Below, in pieces: positions 19,141 to 28,570 of a stretch of DNA of 64,000 bases. Each line of letters begins with the position of its first letter. Within the stretch, counting starts at the first letter, position 1. The stretch is from Ruegeria lacuscaerulensis (GTDB lineage Bacteria > Pseudomonadota > Alphaproteobacteria > Rhodobacterales > Rhodobacteraceae): assembly GCF_013033355.1 (NCBI RefSeq), contig NZ_WQDY01000013.1, positions 83,313-147,312 on the forward strand, given 5' to 3'. The notes beneath the pieces were generated by a model. The model saw only the letters and a program-made list of their open reading frames with translations. It ran no database searches and had not been told where the DNA came from. The position numbers and the translations under genes were made by a program.

Positions 19141-20064
19141 ATGAACTGGATCACAAACTACGTCCGCCCCCGGATCAACTCGATTTTCTCTCGCCGGGAA
19201 GTGCCAGAAAATCTCTGGCACAAGTGCGACGAATGCGGAACCATGTTGTTTCACCGCGAATTGGCAGAAAACCAGAATGTCTGCACCCAGTGCGACCATC
19301 ACATGGCAATCACCCCGCGCGATCGCTTTGCGCATCTCTTTGATGGCGGCATTTTCACCGAAGTCGACGTACCTGCCCCCAAGGATGATCCGCTGCAGTT
19401 CCGCGATCAGAAAAAATACCCCGATCGCATGAAGGCAGCGCAGAAAAAGACCGGCGAAAAAGAGGCGATGCTGGTCGCCGCTGGCGAAATTGGCCGCACC
19501 CCGATCATTGCCGCTGCTCAGGACTTCTCGTTCATGGGCGGTTCGATGGGCATGTACGTAGGCAATGCCATCATCGCTGCCGCGCAAGAGGCGGTAAAGC
19601 TGAAACGCCCGCTGATCCTGTTTTCTGCAGCCGGTGGAGCGCGGATGCAGGAAGGCATCCTGAGCCTGATGCAGATGCCCCGCACCACGGTCGCGGTTGA
19701 GATGCTAAAGGAAGCGAACCTACCTTATATCGTCGTCCTTACCCACCCGACTACCGGGGGTGTGACCGCGTCTTATGCGATGCTGGGCGACGTACATATT
19801 TCCGAGCCCAACGCACTGATCTGTTTCGCCGGCCCCCGCGTGATCGAGCAGACTATTCGTGAAAAACTGCCCGAAGGGTTCCAGCGGGCCGAATACCTTC
19901 TGGATCACGGAATGCTGGACCGTGTGACCAAACGGACCGAAATGCGCGACGAACTGATCACCATCACCCGTATGCTGATGAACCAGCCGCCCGCGGTCAA
20001 AGGCGATCTGCCTGCACCCACACCCCAAGAGGCCGAAGCGGCCGCACCCTCGGCTGAAAAATGA
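19141..20064 (+). CDS. accD: Acetyl-CoA carboxylase carboxyltransferase subunit beta
   Basis: AccD (307 residues) forms the carboxyltransferase half of acetyl-CoA carboxylase with AccA, making malonyl-CoA for fatty acid synthesis. The N-terminal zinc ribbon (CDECG and CTQCD) and the acyl-CoA carboxylase core (SAAGGARMQEG, TTGGVTASYAMLGD, FAGPRVIEQT) are complete. The ATG at 19141 gives the standard MNWI start; an upstream extension would run into the CPBP gene. A short acidic, alanine- and proline-rich tail ends the protein. folC overlaps its stop by four bases. Confidence 0.97.
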   Translation: MNWITNYVRPRINSIFSRREVPENLWHKCDECGTMLFHRELAENQNVCTQCDHHMAITPRDRFAHLFDGGIFTEVDVPAPKDDPLQFRDQKKYPDRMKAAQKKTGEKEAMLVAAGEIGRTPIIAAAQDFSFMGGSMGMYVGNAIIAAAQEAVKLKRPLILFSAAGGARMQEGILSLMQMPRTTVAVEMLKEANLPYIVVLTHPTTGGVTASYAMLGDVHISEPNALICFAGPRVIEQTIREKLPEGFQRAEYLLDHGMLDRVTKRTEMRDELITITRMLMNQPPAVKGDLPAPTPQEAEAAAPSAEK

Positions 20065-21335
20065 TATCCTCCTCTTCTGACGTCATCCTTGACCGGATGA
20101 TGGCGCTGCACCCCAAGATCATTGACCTGACCTTGGACCGCGTCTGGCGTTTGCTGGCCGCACTGGACAATCCGCAGACCAAACTGCCACCGGTGATCCA
20201 TGTCGCGGGCACCAATGGCAAGGGCTCGACACAGGCCATGATCCGAGCCGGTCTTGAAGGGGCAGGGCTATCGGCTCATGCCTATACCTCACCGCATTTG
20301 GCTCGTTTTCATGAACGCATCCGTCTTGCCGGACAGTTGATTTCGGAACCCGCTCTGACCGAGGTACTGGACGAATGCTACGCCTCGAATAATGGCGAAA
20401 ACATCACCTATTTCGAAATCACGACCTGCGCCGCCCTGCTGGCTTTTGCCAGAACGCAAGCGGACTACACTTTGCTCGAGGTGGGCTTGGGTGGCCGTCT
20501 GGACGCCACCAACGTGATACATGAGCCCGCTGTGACGGTGATCACGCCCGTGTCCATTGACCACGAACAGTTCCTTGGCAACACGCTTGGCAAGATTGCC
20601 GCAGAAAAGGCAGGCATCATCAAACCCGGCGTGCCCTGTATCGTCGGGCCGCAGCAGGATGAGGCGCTCGAGGTTATCGAGTACACCGCCGCTCGTCTGG
20701 GCGCTCCGCTGCTGATCCAAGGCCAACACTGGCATGTCCATGAGGAAAACGGACGCCTGATCTATCAGGACGAAACCGGGTTGCGCGACTTGCCGCTGCC
20801 GAACCTGTTGGGCGCACACCAGAATCAGAATGCAGGCGCTGCAGTCGCAGTTCTGCGCCACCTGAATATGGGCGATGACGCCTATGAGGCTGCCGTGACC
20901 CGTGCCGAATGGCCCGCACGAATGCAGCGCCTGAAAACAGGTCCGCTGGTCGAGGCCGCCGCCCAGGCCGAACTGTGGTTGGACGGAGGGCACAACGCCG
21001 CCGCCGGGATTGCTCTGGCCGATGTGCTGGCGAAACTGCCGCAACGCCCCACGCATATGATCTGCGGGATGCTCAACACTAAAGACGTCACCGGCTATCT
21101 GGCCCCGCTGGCCCAACAGGCCCAAAGCCTGACCGCCGTGTCCATCCCCGGTGAGGCCGCAACACTCAGCGCGGAAGACACCGCATCCGCTGCTGCCAAA
21201 GTCAACCTGCCAGCCACCACCGCACACAGCGTCGCTGATGCCCTCAACGCCATCACCACCAAAAACCCGCAGGCCCGCGTCCTGATCTGTGGCTCACTCT
21301 ATCTGGCCGGTCACATCCTGCGCGAAAACGGATGA
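20061..21335 (+). CDS. folC: Bifunctional dihydrofolate synthase / folylpolyglutamate synthase
   Basis: FolC (424 residues) adds glutamate to dihydropteroate and then to folates, an ATP-dependent Mur-ligase-type reaction in the cytoplasm. The P-loop HVAGTNGKGSTQAM, the TSPHLARFHERIRL segment and the Mur ligase central motif EVGLGGRLDATNV are clear, as is the C-terminal DGGHNAAAG motif. accD-folC is a common alphaproteobacterial pair, and the ATGA overlap indicates translational coupling. Confidence 0.95.
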   Translation: MISSSSDVILDRMMALHPKIIDLTLDRVWRLLAALDNPQTKLPPVIHVAGTNGKGSTQAMIRAGLEGAGLSAHAYTSPHLARFHERIRLAGQLISEPALTEVLDECYASNNGENITYFEITTCAALLAFARTQADYTLLEVGLGGRLDATNVIHEPAVTVITPVSIDHEQFLGNTLGKIAAEKAGIIKPGVPCIVGPQQDEALEVIEYTAARLGAPLLIQGQHWHVHEENGRLIYQDETGLRDLPLPNLLGAHQNQNAGAAVAVLRHLNMGDDAYEAAVTRAEWPARMQRLKTGPLVEAAAQAELWLDGGHNAAAGIALADVLAKLPQRPTHMICGMLNTKDVTGYLAPLAQQAQSLTAVSIPGEAATLSAEDTASAAAKVNLPATTAHSVADALNAITTKNPQARVLICGSLYLAGHILRENG

Positions 21336-21358
21336 ACCAAATCCGCGTAGCTTCATCT

Positions 21359-21411
21359 GGCTAAAAATACCTCGGGGGAGGCGCGCGCAGCGCGACGGGG
21401 GCAGAGCCCCC
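21359..21411. repeat. GC-rich double-hairpin intergenic element
   Basis: Downstream of folC, AAATACCTCGGGGGAGG is followed by CGCGC-A-GCGCG (21384-21394) and by GGGGGC-AGA-GCCCCC (21397-21411). From memory, elements starting AAAATACCTCGGGGG with two GC-rich hairpins are dispersed in many roseobacter genomes at gene ends. Only one copy is seen here, so its repeat status is inferred. It may also act as a terminator for folC. Confidence 0.45.
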
Positions 21412-22469
21412 TATCCCCCCCAGTCCCGATCTTGCATCTCCCGCAGGCGTGACGCGGTGCGTTCAAATTCAAACGTCCCTTCTCCTTCGACATACAGCAT
21501 CTCGGGCTCTGCGGCAGCCGAGCAAATCAACCGGACCTTTGCCTCGTACAGCGCGTCGATCAACGTCACAAACCGCTTGGCCTCGTTGAAATTGTTGCGC
21601 GACAGGCGGGGGATATCCTCCAGCACCAACACCTTCAACTCTTCGGCAATGGCCAGATAATCCGCTGGACCCAGCATCCGCCCGCACAGATCATAAAACG
21701 AAGCCCGCGCCACGCCGTTGCGGAAGGCCGGTAACTCAACCGCACGCCCTTTGACCTGCAGCACAAGCGGTTCCGCCGTCCCACCCGACAGGTCATTCCA
21801 CACGCTGCGCACGTTCTGCCGCGCCTCGGGGCCAATCGGTGTGAAATAGACCGGAACGCCCTCCAGCCGGTTCTGGCGATAATCGGTGGGCGAGACCAGC
21901 TCCCACACCTGCAACTGCTCTTTGATATGCGCGATGAAAGGCAGAAACAGCTGCCGGTTCAAGCCGTCCTTATATAGTTCATCCGGGTGCCGGTTCGACG
22001 TGGTGACGACCACAACGCCTCCAGCATGCAGCAGGTCGAACAACCGCCCCACGATCATCGCATCGGTGATATCGGTGATCTGCATCTCATCAAAAGCCAG
22101 CAGGCGCACCGATTTGATCACCTCCTGCGCGACCGGGGCCAACGCATCCTCGACGCCCTCCTGCCGCGCCCTATGCATCCCGGCGTGGATTTCCTGCATG
22201 AAGGCGTGAAAATGCACCCGCCGCGCCGGGATATCGTCCAGCGCGTCCACGAACATATCCATCAGCATCGACTTACCGCGCCCGACACCACCCCACAGAT
22301 AAAGCCCCTGCGGCGCGGGCGGGGCCTTGCGGAAAAACCCCCGCTTGACCGGCACGGACAGGGCCGCGCGGATGCGTTCGAAATGGGGCAGCACAGCCTC
22401 TTGCGCGTCATCTCGCGTCAAAGTGCCATCGGCGACGCGGGCCTCGTACAGCGAAATCAAATCCGTCAT
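21411..22469 (-). CDS. zapE: Cell division protein ZapE / AFG1-like ATPase
   Basis: A 352-residue AAA-type ATPase. The Walker A is LWGGVGRGKSMLMDMF, Walker B is LLAFDEMQI, and the sensor region VVVTTSNRHPDELY follows, all as in the AFG1/ZapE family. ZapE in gammaproteobacteria helps constriction of the Z ring; the mitochondrial homologue works in protein quality control. The start at 22469 (MTDLISLYE) is the typical N-terminus; a longer open frame upstream lacks a better ribosome site. Its 3' end abuts the GC-rich hairpin element. Confidence 0.93.
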   Translation of the reverse strand: MTDLISLYEARVADGTLTRDDAQEAVLPHFERIRAALSVPVKRGFFRKAPPAPQGLYLWGGVGRGKSMLMDMFVDALDDIPARRVHFHAFMQEIHAGMHRARQEGVEDALAPVAQEVIKSVRLLAFDEMQITDITDAMIVGRLFDLLHAGGVVVVTTSNRHPDELYKDGLNRQLFLPFIAHIKEQLQVWELVSPTDYRQNRLEGVPVYFTPIGPEARQNVRSVWNDLSGGTAEPLVLQVKGRAVELPAFRNGVARASFYDLCGRMLGPADYLAIAEELKVLVLEDIPRLSRNNFNEAKRFVTLIDALYEAKVRLICSAAAEPEMLYVEGEGTFEFERTASRLREMQDRDWGG

Positions 22470-22617
22470 AGGCCCGAGCCTTACCCGCCGGGTTGCCGCT
22501 TGAAAAGCGGGCATTTTCCTGACGCATCAAATTTCCTTAACTGAAGCGGCAAATCTGCTGATTTGACCAATAGCCAAAAACCTCTAGCGTTCTGGCAAAA
22601 GGAAATTCGAGGTCTGA

Positions 22618-23853
22618 ATGCCCCACTCTGCGAGTCTTTTTAATCCGATCCTGATCGTGGGCTGCATCATCATCACAGTCAGCTTTGCCGTGCGCGCCTC
22701 GTTCGGCGTGTTTCAGATCCCCATTGCCGAGGAGTTCGGCTGGTTACGTACCGATTTCTCGATGGCGATTGCCATCCAGAACCTGGCCTGGGGTATCGGC
22801 CAACCGATTTTTGGTGCGATTGCCGAAAAAGTGGGCGACAGACGCGCGATCATACTGGGTGCGCTGACTTATGCGGCTGGGATGGTCTTGTCTGCCTGGT
22901 CCGTGACCCCGTTTGAACATCAGACCTATGCGTGGCTGGTGGGGTTTGGCATCGCAGGCACCGGATTTGGCGTGGTTCTGGCCGTCGTAGGCAGGGCCTC
23001 GTCAGACGAAAACCGTTCGATGTCGCTGGCCATCGTCACGGCGGCGGGCAGTTTCGGACAGGTGCTGGGCGCGCCCACTGCCGAGTGGATGCTGAGCTTT
23101 CTGCCCTGGCAACAGGTCTTCATTGTCTTTGCCGTGGCGATTCTGGCCCTTGTGCTGACCTTACCCTTCATGCGCGCGCCGCAACCCGCCACACGCGCGC
23201 AACTGGAAGAGAGCATGGGCCAGATCGTCGGCCGCGCCTTTCGTGATCCGTCTTATGCACTGATATTTCTGGGCTTTTTTAGTTGCGGCTATCAGCTGGG
23301 CTTTATCACCGCCCATTTCCCCGCCTTCGTGACCGAGATGTGTGGTCCCATCCAACCCGGAGGCGTCCTGCATTCCATCGGCATCACCTCGACATCCGCA
23401 CTGGGGGCCATCTCGATCTCATTGATCGGTCTGGCCAATATCGGCGGCACCTTACTGGCCGGTTGGGCGGGCAACCACTTTCCCAAGAAATACCTGCTGG
23501 CAGGGGTCTACACCGCGCGCACACTTGCGGCGGCAGCGTTTATCGTCTTTCCGATCACGCCAATCTCGGTCATCGTCTTTTCGCTGGTGATGGGATCGCT
23601 GTGGCTGGCGACGGTGCCCCTGACCTCGGGGTTGGTCGCGCATCTTTATGGGCTGCGTTACATGGGCACGCTTTATGGCATCATCTTCTTCAGCCATCAG
23701 CTTGGTAGCTTTCTGGGTGTCTGGCTGGGCGGGCGCATGTACGACGTTTACGGAGATTACACGATGGTGTGGTGGATCGGCGTCGCCATCGGCGCGTTCA
23801 GCGCCATCGTCCACCTACCGATCCGCGAAAACCGCAGTGCAGTCGCCGCCTGA
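22618..23853 (+). CDS. MFS transporter, monocarboxylate/oxalate-formate type
   Basis: A 411-residue twelve-helix major facilitator. The N-terminal SFAVRASFGVFQIPIAEEFGW and the motif A-like GAIAEKVGDRRAI resemble the MCT/OFA branch, which moves small organic acids. A cytoplasmic central loop (about residues 195-215) separates the two six-helix halves. The ATG follows GAGGTCTGA. It converges on the HAD gene with a one-base gap. The substrate cannot be deduced from context. Confidence 0.87.
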   Translation: MPHSASLFNPILIVGCIIITVSFAVRASFGVFQIPIAEEFGWLRTDFSMAIAIQNLAWGIGQPIFGAIAEKVGDRRAIILGALTYAAGMVLSAWSVTPFEHQTYAWLVGFGIAGTGFGVVLAVVGRASSDENRSMSLAIVTAAGSFGQVLGAPTAEWMLSFLPWQQVFIVFAVAILALVLTLPFMRAPQPATRAQLEESMGQIVGRAFRDPSYALIFLGFFSCGYQLGFITAHFPAFVTEMCGPIQPGGVLHSIGITSTSALGAISISLIGLANIGGTLLAGWAGNHFPKKYLLAGVYTARTLAAAAFIVFPITPISVIVFSLVMGSLWLATVPLTSGLVAHLYGLRYMGTLYGIIFFSHQLGSFLGVWLGGRMYDVYGDYTMVWWIGVAIGAFSAIVHLPIRENRSAVAA

Positions 23854-23854
23854 G

Positions 23855-24475
23855 CTAGAGCGCCTCTTCCGAGTCAAGTAATCCTTCAGCCACCAGCCGG
23901 TCGGCCCAACCCTGCGGACCATCGAAATGATGCGTCTGCCAGCCGCGCGCGCGTGCTGTTTCGAGATTTTCCAGCCGGTCATCAGCGAACAGCAGCGATG
24001 CAGGCGATAACCCGCAATCATCCTCGACCATTTCATAGATCGGCGCATGAGGTTTGACCGCCTTCATCCGCCCTGAGACATACTGCCGGTCAAATTCATT
24101 CAGAAACGGATAAACCGTGGTGGCATAGTCAAAATTCTGCACCCCGAAATTGGTCAGCGCAAAGACCGGAACACCTTTTGTCCGCAACGCCCGCTGCAGC
24201 CGGACCGAGTGCGGAATTTCAGGGGCCGCCAGTTCGATCCATTTGTCATGCCACATACGGATCTCATCGCGCCATTCCGGGTATTTCTCGGCCCAGTCAT
24301 AGATGGTGTCGGTAAAATGATGCCCCTGATCGACCAGATCGTTCATGCCGTGCAGGTCCACTTCGGCAAACATGGCGCGACGGCGATCCTCGCCGATGGT
24401 CTTGTCGTAATATCGCTCGGGTTGCCATTCGATCAGCACATTCCCGATGTCAAAAATCACCGCTTCAATCGGCAT
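23855..24475 (-). CDS. HAD-family hydrolase (YihX/haloacid-dehalogenase-like)
   Basis: A 206-residue cytoplasmic HAD hydrolase. Motif I is VIFDIGNVLIEW, where the nucleophile aspartate is kept and the second aspartate of phosphatase HADs is a glycine. Motif II is FALTNFG, the motif III lysine is in MKAVKPHAPIY, and motif IV is LFADDRLEN. The cap looks like the helical C1 type of the epoxide hydrolase N-terminal/YihX group. It may be a sugar phosphatase; a role as dehalogenase is less likely. It stands alone, converging on the MFS gene. Confidence 0.85.
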   Translation of the reverse strand: MPIEAVIFDIGNVLIEWQPERYYDKTIGEDRRRAMFAEVDLHGMNDLVDQGHHFTDTIYDWAEKYPEWRDEIRMWHDKWIELAAPEIPHSVRLQRALRTKGVPVFALTNFGVQNFDYATTVYPFLNEFDRQYVSGRMKAVKPHAPIYEMVEDDCGLSPASLLFADDRLENLETARARGWQTHHFDGPQGWADRLVAEGLLDSEEAL

Positions 24476-24549
24476 GCTGCGCCCCTGTCAAATCAATCTG
24501 TGATTGCGCCAACTGAACCAATCCCCAACGCAATTTACAAGGCGAAACC

Positions 24550-24600
24550 GCAGCGCGGAACGCGCTGCCTGGCCCAACGGGAGGACGCGCATCTTTGAAG
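24550..24600. repeat. GC-rich hairpin element upstream of the HAD gene
   Basis: GCAGCGCG (24550-24557) and CGCGCTGC (24561-24568) form a perfect 8-bp stem with a three-base loop, followed by GGCCCAACGGGAGGACGCGCATC. The combination of such a hairpin with CCCAACGGGAGG is reminiscent of dispersed roseobacter intergenic sequences. Only one copy is present in the window. Confidence 0.35.
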
Positions 24601-24621
24601 CGCAGACAACCGGCGGGAGGG

Positions 24622-25077
24622 TTACGCCCTCAGCGCCGCCCTCAGTTCCCGCTCCAGCGCATCCAGAAACCGCGACCGGTCAGCCTTGCCAAAGGGTTTA
24701 CCGCCGCCGCCCGCACCCAAGGGGTTGGCTGCGCGCAGATCAGCCATCAGATCGCGCATCGCCAGTTGCTGCCCTATATTGGCCGCCGTGAATGCCTCGC
24801 CATTTGGGCGTAGCACCCGCGCGCCTGCCTCGACGCATTTCGCGGCCAAGGGGATGTCGGACGTCACTACCACATCCCCAACCCCACAGCGTTCGGCGAT
24901 CCATTTATCCGCCTCATCCGCGCCCTCAGAGACGATCACGACCTGCACCAACGGGTTGGCTGAAGGCCGCAGCCCGCCATTGGAAACCAGCGCCATAGGT
25001 ACTTTGTGGCGGGTGGCGACCCGCTCTGCCTCTGCTTTCACCGGGCAGGCGTCGCCGTCGATATAGAGCGTCGTCAC
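24622..25077 (-). CDS. YaiI/YqxD family protein (DUF188)
   Basis: A 151-residue protein with the family start [18 protein letters not shown], the [22 protein letters not shown] core and the C-terminal [15 protein letters not shown] segment. The fold is PIN-like with conserved aspartates, so a metal-dependent nuclease role is plausible, but the function of the family is not established. The start is GTG and overlaps the sthA stop by four bases, making it the last gene of the fghA-sthA-yaiI unit. Confidence 0.93.
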   Translation of the reverse strand: MTTLYIDGDACPVKAEAERVATRHKVPMALVSNGGLRPSANPLVQVVIVSEGADEADKWIAERCGVGDVVVTSDIPLAAKCVEAGARVLRPNGEAFTAANIGQQLAMRDLMADLRAANPLGAGGGGKPFGKADRSRFLDALERELRAALRA

Positions 25078-26522
25078 GACTTCTTAGCCTGTTTCTCAGC
25101 GGGCTTTTTCTTAACCTTGAACTCCTCGGGGATCGGCATCCGGTTGAACGCATCTAATCCGGCGATCTTATAGGCCTCGGCCAGCGTCGGGTAGTTGAAC
25201 GTGTTCTGGACAAAGTAGTCCACGGTGCCCTTCAGGTTCAGCACAGCCTGTGCGATGTGGATCAACTCGGTCGCGCCTTCGCCAACGATCTGAACCCCCA
25301 GAACCCGGCGGGTTTTCAGCGAAAATAGCATCTTCAGCATGCCATGTTCCAATCCCATGATATGACCGCGCGAGGTTTCACGGAACCGCGCCACGCCGAC
25401 CTCATAGGGGATGCCGCGTTCCTGCAATTCTTCCTCGGACATGCCGCAGGTGGAAATTTCGGGGACGGAGTAGATGCCGTAGGGGTACCACGGGCTTTCC
25501 GGCAGGGTCGGGGTCTCCAGCGCGTGACACGCCGCAACGCGGCCTTGCTGCAATGAGGTTGACGCCAGCGAGGGGTGCCCGATCACGTCGCCCGTCGCAT
25601 ATATATGCGGCACAGCGGTTTGATAAGTCTTGCGATCTACCGTGATCCGGTTGCGGTGATCCGTCTCAAGACCTACCGCCGACAGGTTCAGGGCCGATGT
25701 CGCGCCCATGCGTCCGGCGGCAAACAGCAGCATCTCGGCCCGCACATGGCGGCCGTTATCAAGCGTCACTTCGACATGACCGCCTGCATCTTCGATCTTT
25801 TCGACCGCCGAACCCAACCGCAAATCCACGCCGTTTTCGCGGATCTGATGGGTGAAATCGTGGATCAACCGGCTGTCGACGAAATCCAAGAACGTGTCGC
25901 GCGGTTCGATCAGCGTGACCCGCACATCCAGTGCCGAGAACATGGTGGCATATTCCACCCCGATCACGCCCGCGCCAATCACGCACAAGGAGCGAGGGAT
26001 TTCAGCCATCTCAAGGAAATCGTCGCCGTCGACCACGGTCTTGCCGTTGAAGGGCACGTAATCGGGCCTATAGGTCTTGGTGCCCGTGGCGATCAGGAAT
26101 TTGGCGGCAGTCAGGCGAGAGGTCTCGCCCGCATCGGTAGCAACCTCGACCTCGTGTGGACCGGTGAATTTGGCTAGACCGTTCAGCGTTTCCACATGGT
26201 TGCGGTTGAACTGATGCTCCAGCACGTCAACTTCGTGGTCCAACGTCATGTGCAACCTCGCCTTGAGGTCTTCGGCCCGGATCTGATCTTTTACCCGATA
26301 CGAGCGGCCGTAAAAGCTGCGCTCGCGCCAGCCTGACAGGTTCAGCACCGTTTCGCGCAGGGTCTTGGATGGGATGGTGCCAGTATGTACCGACACTCCG
26401 CCAAGCCGATCTTTGCGGTCGATCACCAGCACCCGGCGTTGCAGCTTGCCTGCCTGAATCGCAGCAGCCCGTCCCGAAGGGCCAGACCCGATGATAATCA
26501 GGTCGTAATCGTAATCGCTCAT
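25074..26522 (-). CDS. sthA: Soluble (Si-specific) NAD(P)+ transhydrogenase
   Basis: A 482-residue flavoprotein of the disulfide reductase fold that exchanges reducing equivalents between NADPH and NAD+. FAD binding is at [15 protein letters not shown]. The loop that in lipoamide dehydrogenase holds the redox disulfide reads [17 protein letters not shown], with no cysteine pair, the mark of SthA. A second glycine motif, [12 protein letters not shown], binds the nicotinamide nucleotide, and [12 protein letters not shown] is the second FAD motif. It lies three bases after fghA, suggesting a link between formaldehyde oxidation (NADH output) and redox balance. Confidence 0.95.
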   Translation of the reverse strand: MSDYDYDLIIIGSGPSGRAAAIQAGKLQRRVLVIDRKDRLGGVSVHTGTIPSKTLRETVLNLSGWRERSFYGRSYRVKDQIRAEDLKARLHMTLDHEVDVLEHQFNRNHVETLNGLAKFTGPHEVEVATDAGETSRLTAAKFLIATGTKTYRPDYVPFNGKTVVDGDDFLEMAEIPRSLCVIGAGVIGVEYATMFSALDVRVTLIEPRDTFLDFVDSRLIHDFTHQIRENGVDLRLGSAVEKIEDAGGHVEVTLDNGRHVRAEMLLFAAGRMGATSALNLSAVGLETDHRNRITVDRKTYQTAVPHIYATGDVIGHPSLASTSLQQGRVAACHALETPTLPESPWYPYGIYSVPEISTCGMSEEELQERGIPYEVGVARFRETSRGHIMGLEHGMLKMLFSLKTRRVLGVQIVGEGATELIHIAQAVLNLKGTVDYFVQNTFNYPTLAEAYKIAGLDAFNRMPIPEEFKVKKKPAEKQAKKS

Positions 26523-26525
26523 GCG

Positions 26526-27359
26526 TTAGTCCCCGTACAGCGCCTCGGCGTGGAAGGTGATGTGATCTTCCATGAAGGTCGACACAAAGAAATACGAATG
26601 GTCATAGCCCGGCTGCAGACGATAGGTTGCCTGTTGGCGACGCTCCGCAATCGCCTGCGCCAGCGCCTCGGGGCGTAGCAGGTCGATGAACTGGTCGCTG
26701 GCGCCGGTGTCGATCAGGACGGGGCCGTCAAAGCCCTTTTCCTTCATCATAAGCGAGGCGTCATGTTTGGCCCATGCGGCCTCATCCTCACCCAGATAGG
26801 CGCTCAGCTGCTTGCGGCCCCAATCGGCCCCCGTTGGGTTCGAGATCGGCGCAAAGGCCGAGACCGAGCGATAGCGCCCCGGCAGGTTCATTGCCAGCGT
26901 CAGCGCACCATGGCCGCCCATCGAATGGCCAGTGATGGCCTGACGATCCATGTCGATGGCAAAGTTCTCGGCCAGCAGGGCGGGCAGCTCCTCGGCCACG
27001 TAATCCCACATGTTGAAATGTGGTGCCCAGGGGGTCTGGGTCGCGTTCACGTAAAAGCCCGCACCTTGACCCAGATCGTAGTCCTCGTGATCAGCCACGC
27101 CTTCACCACGGGGCGAGGTATCGGGGAACACCACCGCGATGCCCTGTTCCGCCGCCCAGGCCTGCGCGCCCGCTTTGGTCATGGCGTTTTCATGGGTGCA
27201 GGTCAGGCCCGAAAGATACCAGAGGACCGGGACGGGGCCGTCCTTGGCCTCGGCCGGCAGAAACAGGCCAAAGGTCATGTCACATTGGCAGGCAGTCGAG
27301 GCATGGCGGTAGACGCCCTGAACGCCTCCGAAGCAGGTGTTTTCCGAAACGGTTTCCAT
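26526..27359 (-). CDS. fghA: S-formylglutathione hydrolase
   Basis: A 277-residue esterase-D-type alpha/beta hydrolase that releases formate and glutathione from S-formylglutathione, the last step of glutathione-dependent formaldehyde detoxification. The N-terminal ENTCFGGVQGVYRHAS, the LSGLTCTHEN oxyanion region, the nucleophile GHSMGGHGAL and the final histidine in GYDHSYFFVSTF are characteristic. The partner dehydrogenase gene is not in the window. It is the first gene of the fghA-sthA-yaiI unit. Confidence 0.96.
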   Translation of the reverse strand: METVSENTCFGGVQGVYRHASTACQCDMTFGLFLPAEAKDGPVPVLWYLSGLTCTHENAMTKAGAQAWAAEQGIAVVFPDTSPRGEGVADHEDYDLGQGAGFYVNATQTPWAPHFNMWDYVAEELPALLAENFAIDMDRQAITGHSMGGHGALTLAMNLPGRYRSVSAFAPISNPTGADWGRKQLSAYLGEDEAAWAKHDASLMMKEKGFDGPVLIDTGASDQFIDLLRPEALAQAIAERRQQATYRLQPGYDHSYFFVSTFMEDHITFHAEALYGD

Positions 27360-27463
27360 CTGGCTTTTGTCCTTACGTTAGGTTTGCGCCATGGCTAACG
27401 TTCCCAACACGGCTCGTAAAGTGCGGTGGTCAATACTGCTGGCATTTTTAAAAAAGGTGAAGA

Positions 27464-28393
27464 TCAGGGCGTTCCGACCCAAGCGATCACCAATGGCACA
27501 GTCAGGATGCTGGCCGCAGTTGACAGCAAGATCGCGGCCGACGCCCGATGTGGCGCAACGTTGTAATGCGCCGCAAGCATATAGACGTTCCCAGCGACCG
27601 GCAGCGCGGCCGCCGCAATCGCGACAGCAGCGGGGAAGGGCGCGATGGGAAATATCCAAAGCAGCGCAATGGCCACACATGCCGGATGGATGACAAGTTT
27701 GCAGAAACTCAGCCAACCGGCCACATGCACGCGCTCAGCCGACTTGCTGGCCAGCGAGGCTCCGATAGCGAACAGAGCGCCGGGCGTAGCAGCCCCCCCA
27801 AGGATCGTGAGAAAATCATTGAGCGGCGCGGGAACAGGCATCTGAAACGCGGACCAAAGCATCCCTGCCGAAATCGAGACTATCATCGGGTTTTTCACCA
27901 GACCCAACCCAATCAGTTTGAAAGTGGCTGGGGTGAGCCGTCCGTCTCTGCCCCCGTTGATCAGGATCACGATCAATGACGAAAACACCACCAGATCAAC
28001 CGTCAAAACCAGCATCACGGGGCCAATGGCGGCTTCTGTGAAAAGAAGGGCCAGCATAGGCAAGCCAAGGAAACCGACATTGCCGATGGCTGCGCACTGT
28101 GCTTCTACCGCTGCGGTCGGCACGTCCAGCCCTCGGAACCAGGCGACAAGCGTTGCCAGCAGATAAACCACTACTGTTCCCGCTAGATACCCGATAACAA
28201 GCCTGGGGTTGAAGATCTCGGCAAAGGGCAGGGTCGCGGCAAAGCGGAACAACATGGCCGACAAGGCAAAATAGAACACGAATTTGGTCAGATAAGCCGT
28301 CGCTTCCTCGGTGAAGAACCGGGTACGACCCGCCCAATATCCAAGGCCGATGATCGCAAAAAAAGGAAGCGTGCGCAGAAAGATATCGACCAT
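27464..28393 (-). CDS. AEC-family transporter (auxin efflux carrier type)
   Basis: A 309-residue integral membrane protein with about ten hydrophobic helices in two inverted halves. The N-terminus LPFFAIIGLGYWAGRTRFF and the conserved N-containing segments GLGLVKNPMIVS and ALPVAGNVYMLA are typical of the AEC family, whose bacterial members move malate or other organic acids. The ATG at 28393 is chosen over an upstream alternative because the family N-terminus begins there. It is divergent from the tetR gene, with a palindrome between them, so TetR may control it. Confidence 0.88.
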   Translation of the reverse strand: MVDIFLRTLPFFAIIGLGYWAGRTRFFTEEATAYLTKFVFYFALSAMLFRFAATLPFAEIFNPRLVIGYLAGTVVVYLLATLVAWFRGLDVPTAAVEAQCAAIGNVGFLGLPMLALLFTEAAIGPVMLVLTVDLVVFSSLIVILINGGRDGRLTPATFKLIGLGLVKNPMIVSISAGMLWSAFQMPVPAPLNDFLTILGGAATPGALFAIGASLASKSAERVHVAGWLSFCKLVIHPACVAIALLWIFPIAPFPAAVAIAAAALPVAGNVYMLAAHYNVAPHRASAAILLSTAASILTVPLVIAWVGTP

Positions 28394-28534
28394 GCCGGAA
28401 GTGTTAGCACAGATTGATCGCGCGGCAAGCTCCATCGCAAGGTCCGATATTCGACAGCCTGACTGGCGAAATTACAATATTTGATTGCGCGTTCAGAATT
28501 GCTTTGGTGCGAATCGTTGTATCTGAACTGACCG

Positions 28535-28544
28535 GTTTATAAAC
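28535..28544. promoter_or_regulatory. Palindrome GTTTATAAAC between AEC carrier and tetR
   Basis: A perfect 10-bp palindrome preceded by GACCG, 27 bases before the tetR start. TetR proteins commonly bind such sites in the divergent space next to their own gene, so this is a candidate autoregulatory operator. Confidence 0.35.
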
Positions 28545-28570
28545 TCCTACATATACTGTTGGGAGAGAGC

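Noticed and set aside
21359..21420. CRISPR-like repeats
   Set aside because: The hairpins are single and differ from each other; there are no regularly spaced direct repeats anywhere in the window.
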